This document shows positions 6,844 through 6,899 of a stretch of 6,899 bases of DNA, in pieces. Positions within the stretch are counted from its first letter, which is position 1. Each line of letters begins with the position of its first letter. The DNA lies in NCBI GenBank assembly GCA_031290955.1, contig JAISLJ010000124.1, forward strand, positions 1-6,899. The letters are read 5' to 3'. This DNA comes from Zoogloeaceae bacterium (lineage in GTDB: Bacteria; Pseudomonadota; Gammaproteobacteria; Burkholderiales; Rhodocyclaceae). Under the pieces are notes generated by a model. The model was not told the origin of the DNA. It did not search any database and saw nothing but the letters and a program-made list of their open reading frames with translations. The position numbers and the translations under genes are program-made.

Positions 6844-6865
6844 CTCCCTGGGAATTCCAAGGAGG
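6844..6865 (+). promoter_or_regulatory. Consensus ribosome binding site inside an RNA hairpin
   Basis: AAGGAGG (6859-6865) lies 6 bases before the ATG at 6872, an ideal Shine-Dalgarno sequence. Most of it can pair upstream: CTCC (6844-6847) with GGAG (6861-6864), a C-A mismatch, then TGG (6849-6851) with CCA (6857-6859) around the loop GAATT. The site could therefore be masked in transcripts that enter from upstream. Confidence 0.5.
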
Positions 6866-6871
6866 CTTGAG

Positions 6872-6899
6872 ATGAAGCGGACGCTCGTGCAGGAAGAGG
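6872..6899 (+). CDS. Start of an ORF, possibly a transposase (5' fragment, 9 codons)
   Basis: Only MKRTLVQEE is visible before the window ends. The reading frame is supported by the ideal ribosome binding site 6 bases upstream. From memory, some ISNCY-type transposases begin with a similar M-x-R-x-L-x-Q-E pattern followed by a helix-turn-helix, and the repeats upstream would fit an IS end. Nine residues are far too few to establish this, so another small gene is equally open. It points away from the tRNA gene. Confidence 0.45.

Larger units (their letters stand above)
6783..6899 (+). mobile_element. Possible left end of an insertion sequence (runs off window)
   Basis: The repeats at 6783-6829 are followed by a short untranslated stretch and an ORF with a very strong ribosome binding site that begins like some IS transposases (see the entry at 6872). 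No second terminal repeat or target duplication can be seen because the window ends here. The left boundary is a guess, placed just upstream of the tRNA promoter. Confidence 0.3.

Noticed and set aside
6851..6858. GGAATTCC palindrome as an operator
   Set aside because: Eight-base symmetry is common by chance, and the longer hairpin at 6844-6864 explains this stretch better.
1..6899. CRISPR array, toxin-antitoxin pair, phage genes or defence cluster
   Set aside because: No regularly spaced repeats and no matching protein motifs are found. The SNF2 protein alone, without methylase, nuclease or phospholipase-D partners, does not make a defence system such as DISARM.

Overview
The window looks like a proteobacterial chromosome, most likely a betaproteobacterium. 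The main evidence is a UbiB protein of the beta/gammaproteobacterial type. The two central genes are GC-rich and use no TTA, CTA or TCA codons, and the tRNA gene encodes its own CCA. I cannot name a genus.

Layout from left to right: (1) Positions 1-1343, minus strand: a 3'-truncated gene for an exported arylsulfotransferase-like (ASST family) beta-propeller protein. It is less GC-rich than the genes to its right and its codon use differs. (2) Positions 1344-1692: a 349-bp divergent intergenic region with short palindromes and a possible ASST promoter. (3) Positions 1693-3234, plus strand: ubiB, an atypical ABC1/ADCK-family kinase needed for ubiquinone biosynthesis, probably starting at a GTG. 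(4) Positions 3231-6506, plus strand: a 1091-residue SNF2-family ATPase with an N-terminal SWIM zinc finger. It overlaps the ubiB stop as ATGA, so the two genes are probably co-transcribed and translationally coupled. (5) Positions 6555-6647: two facing intrinsic terminators, one for the ubiB-SNF2 unit and one for the tRNA. (6) Positions 6656-6731, minus strand: tRNA-Lys with anticodon CTT and a good sigma70 promoter at 6748-6776. (7) From about 6783 to the right edge: repeats, a strong ribosome binding site inside a hairpin, and the first nine codons of an ORF. I tentatively read this as the left end of an insertion sequence.

The genes do not form one evident pathway. UbiB works at the inner membrane in quinone synthesis. 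The SNF2 protein is a DNA- or RNA-polymerase-associated remodeler of unknown target. The ASST protein would act in the periplasm on aryl sulfates. No CRISPR array, phage, toxin-antitoxin or clear defence module is visible. The points most worth a second look are the ubiB-SNF2 coupling away from the usual ubiE-ubiJ-ubiB setting, the compositional contrast of the ASST gene, and the buried ribosome binding site of the right-edge ORF.
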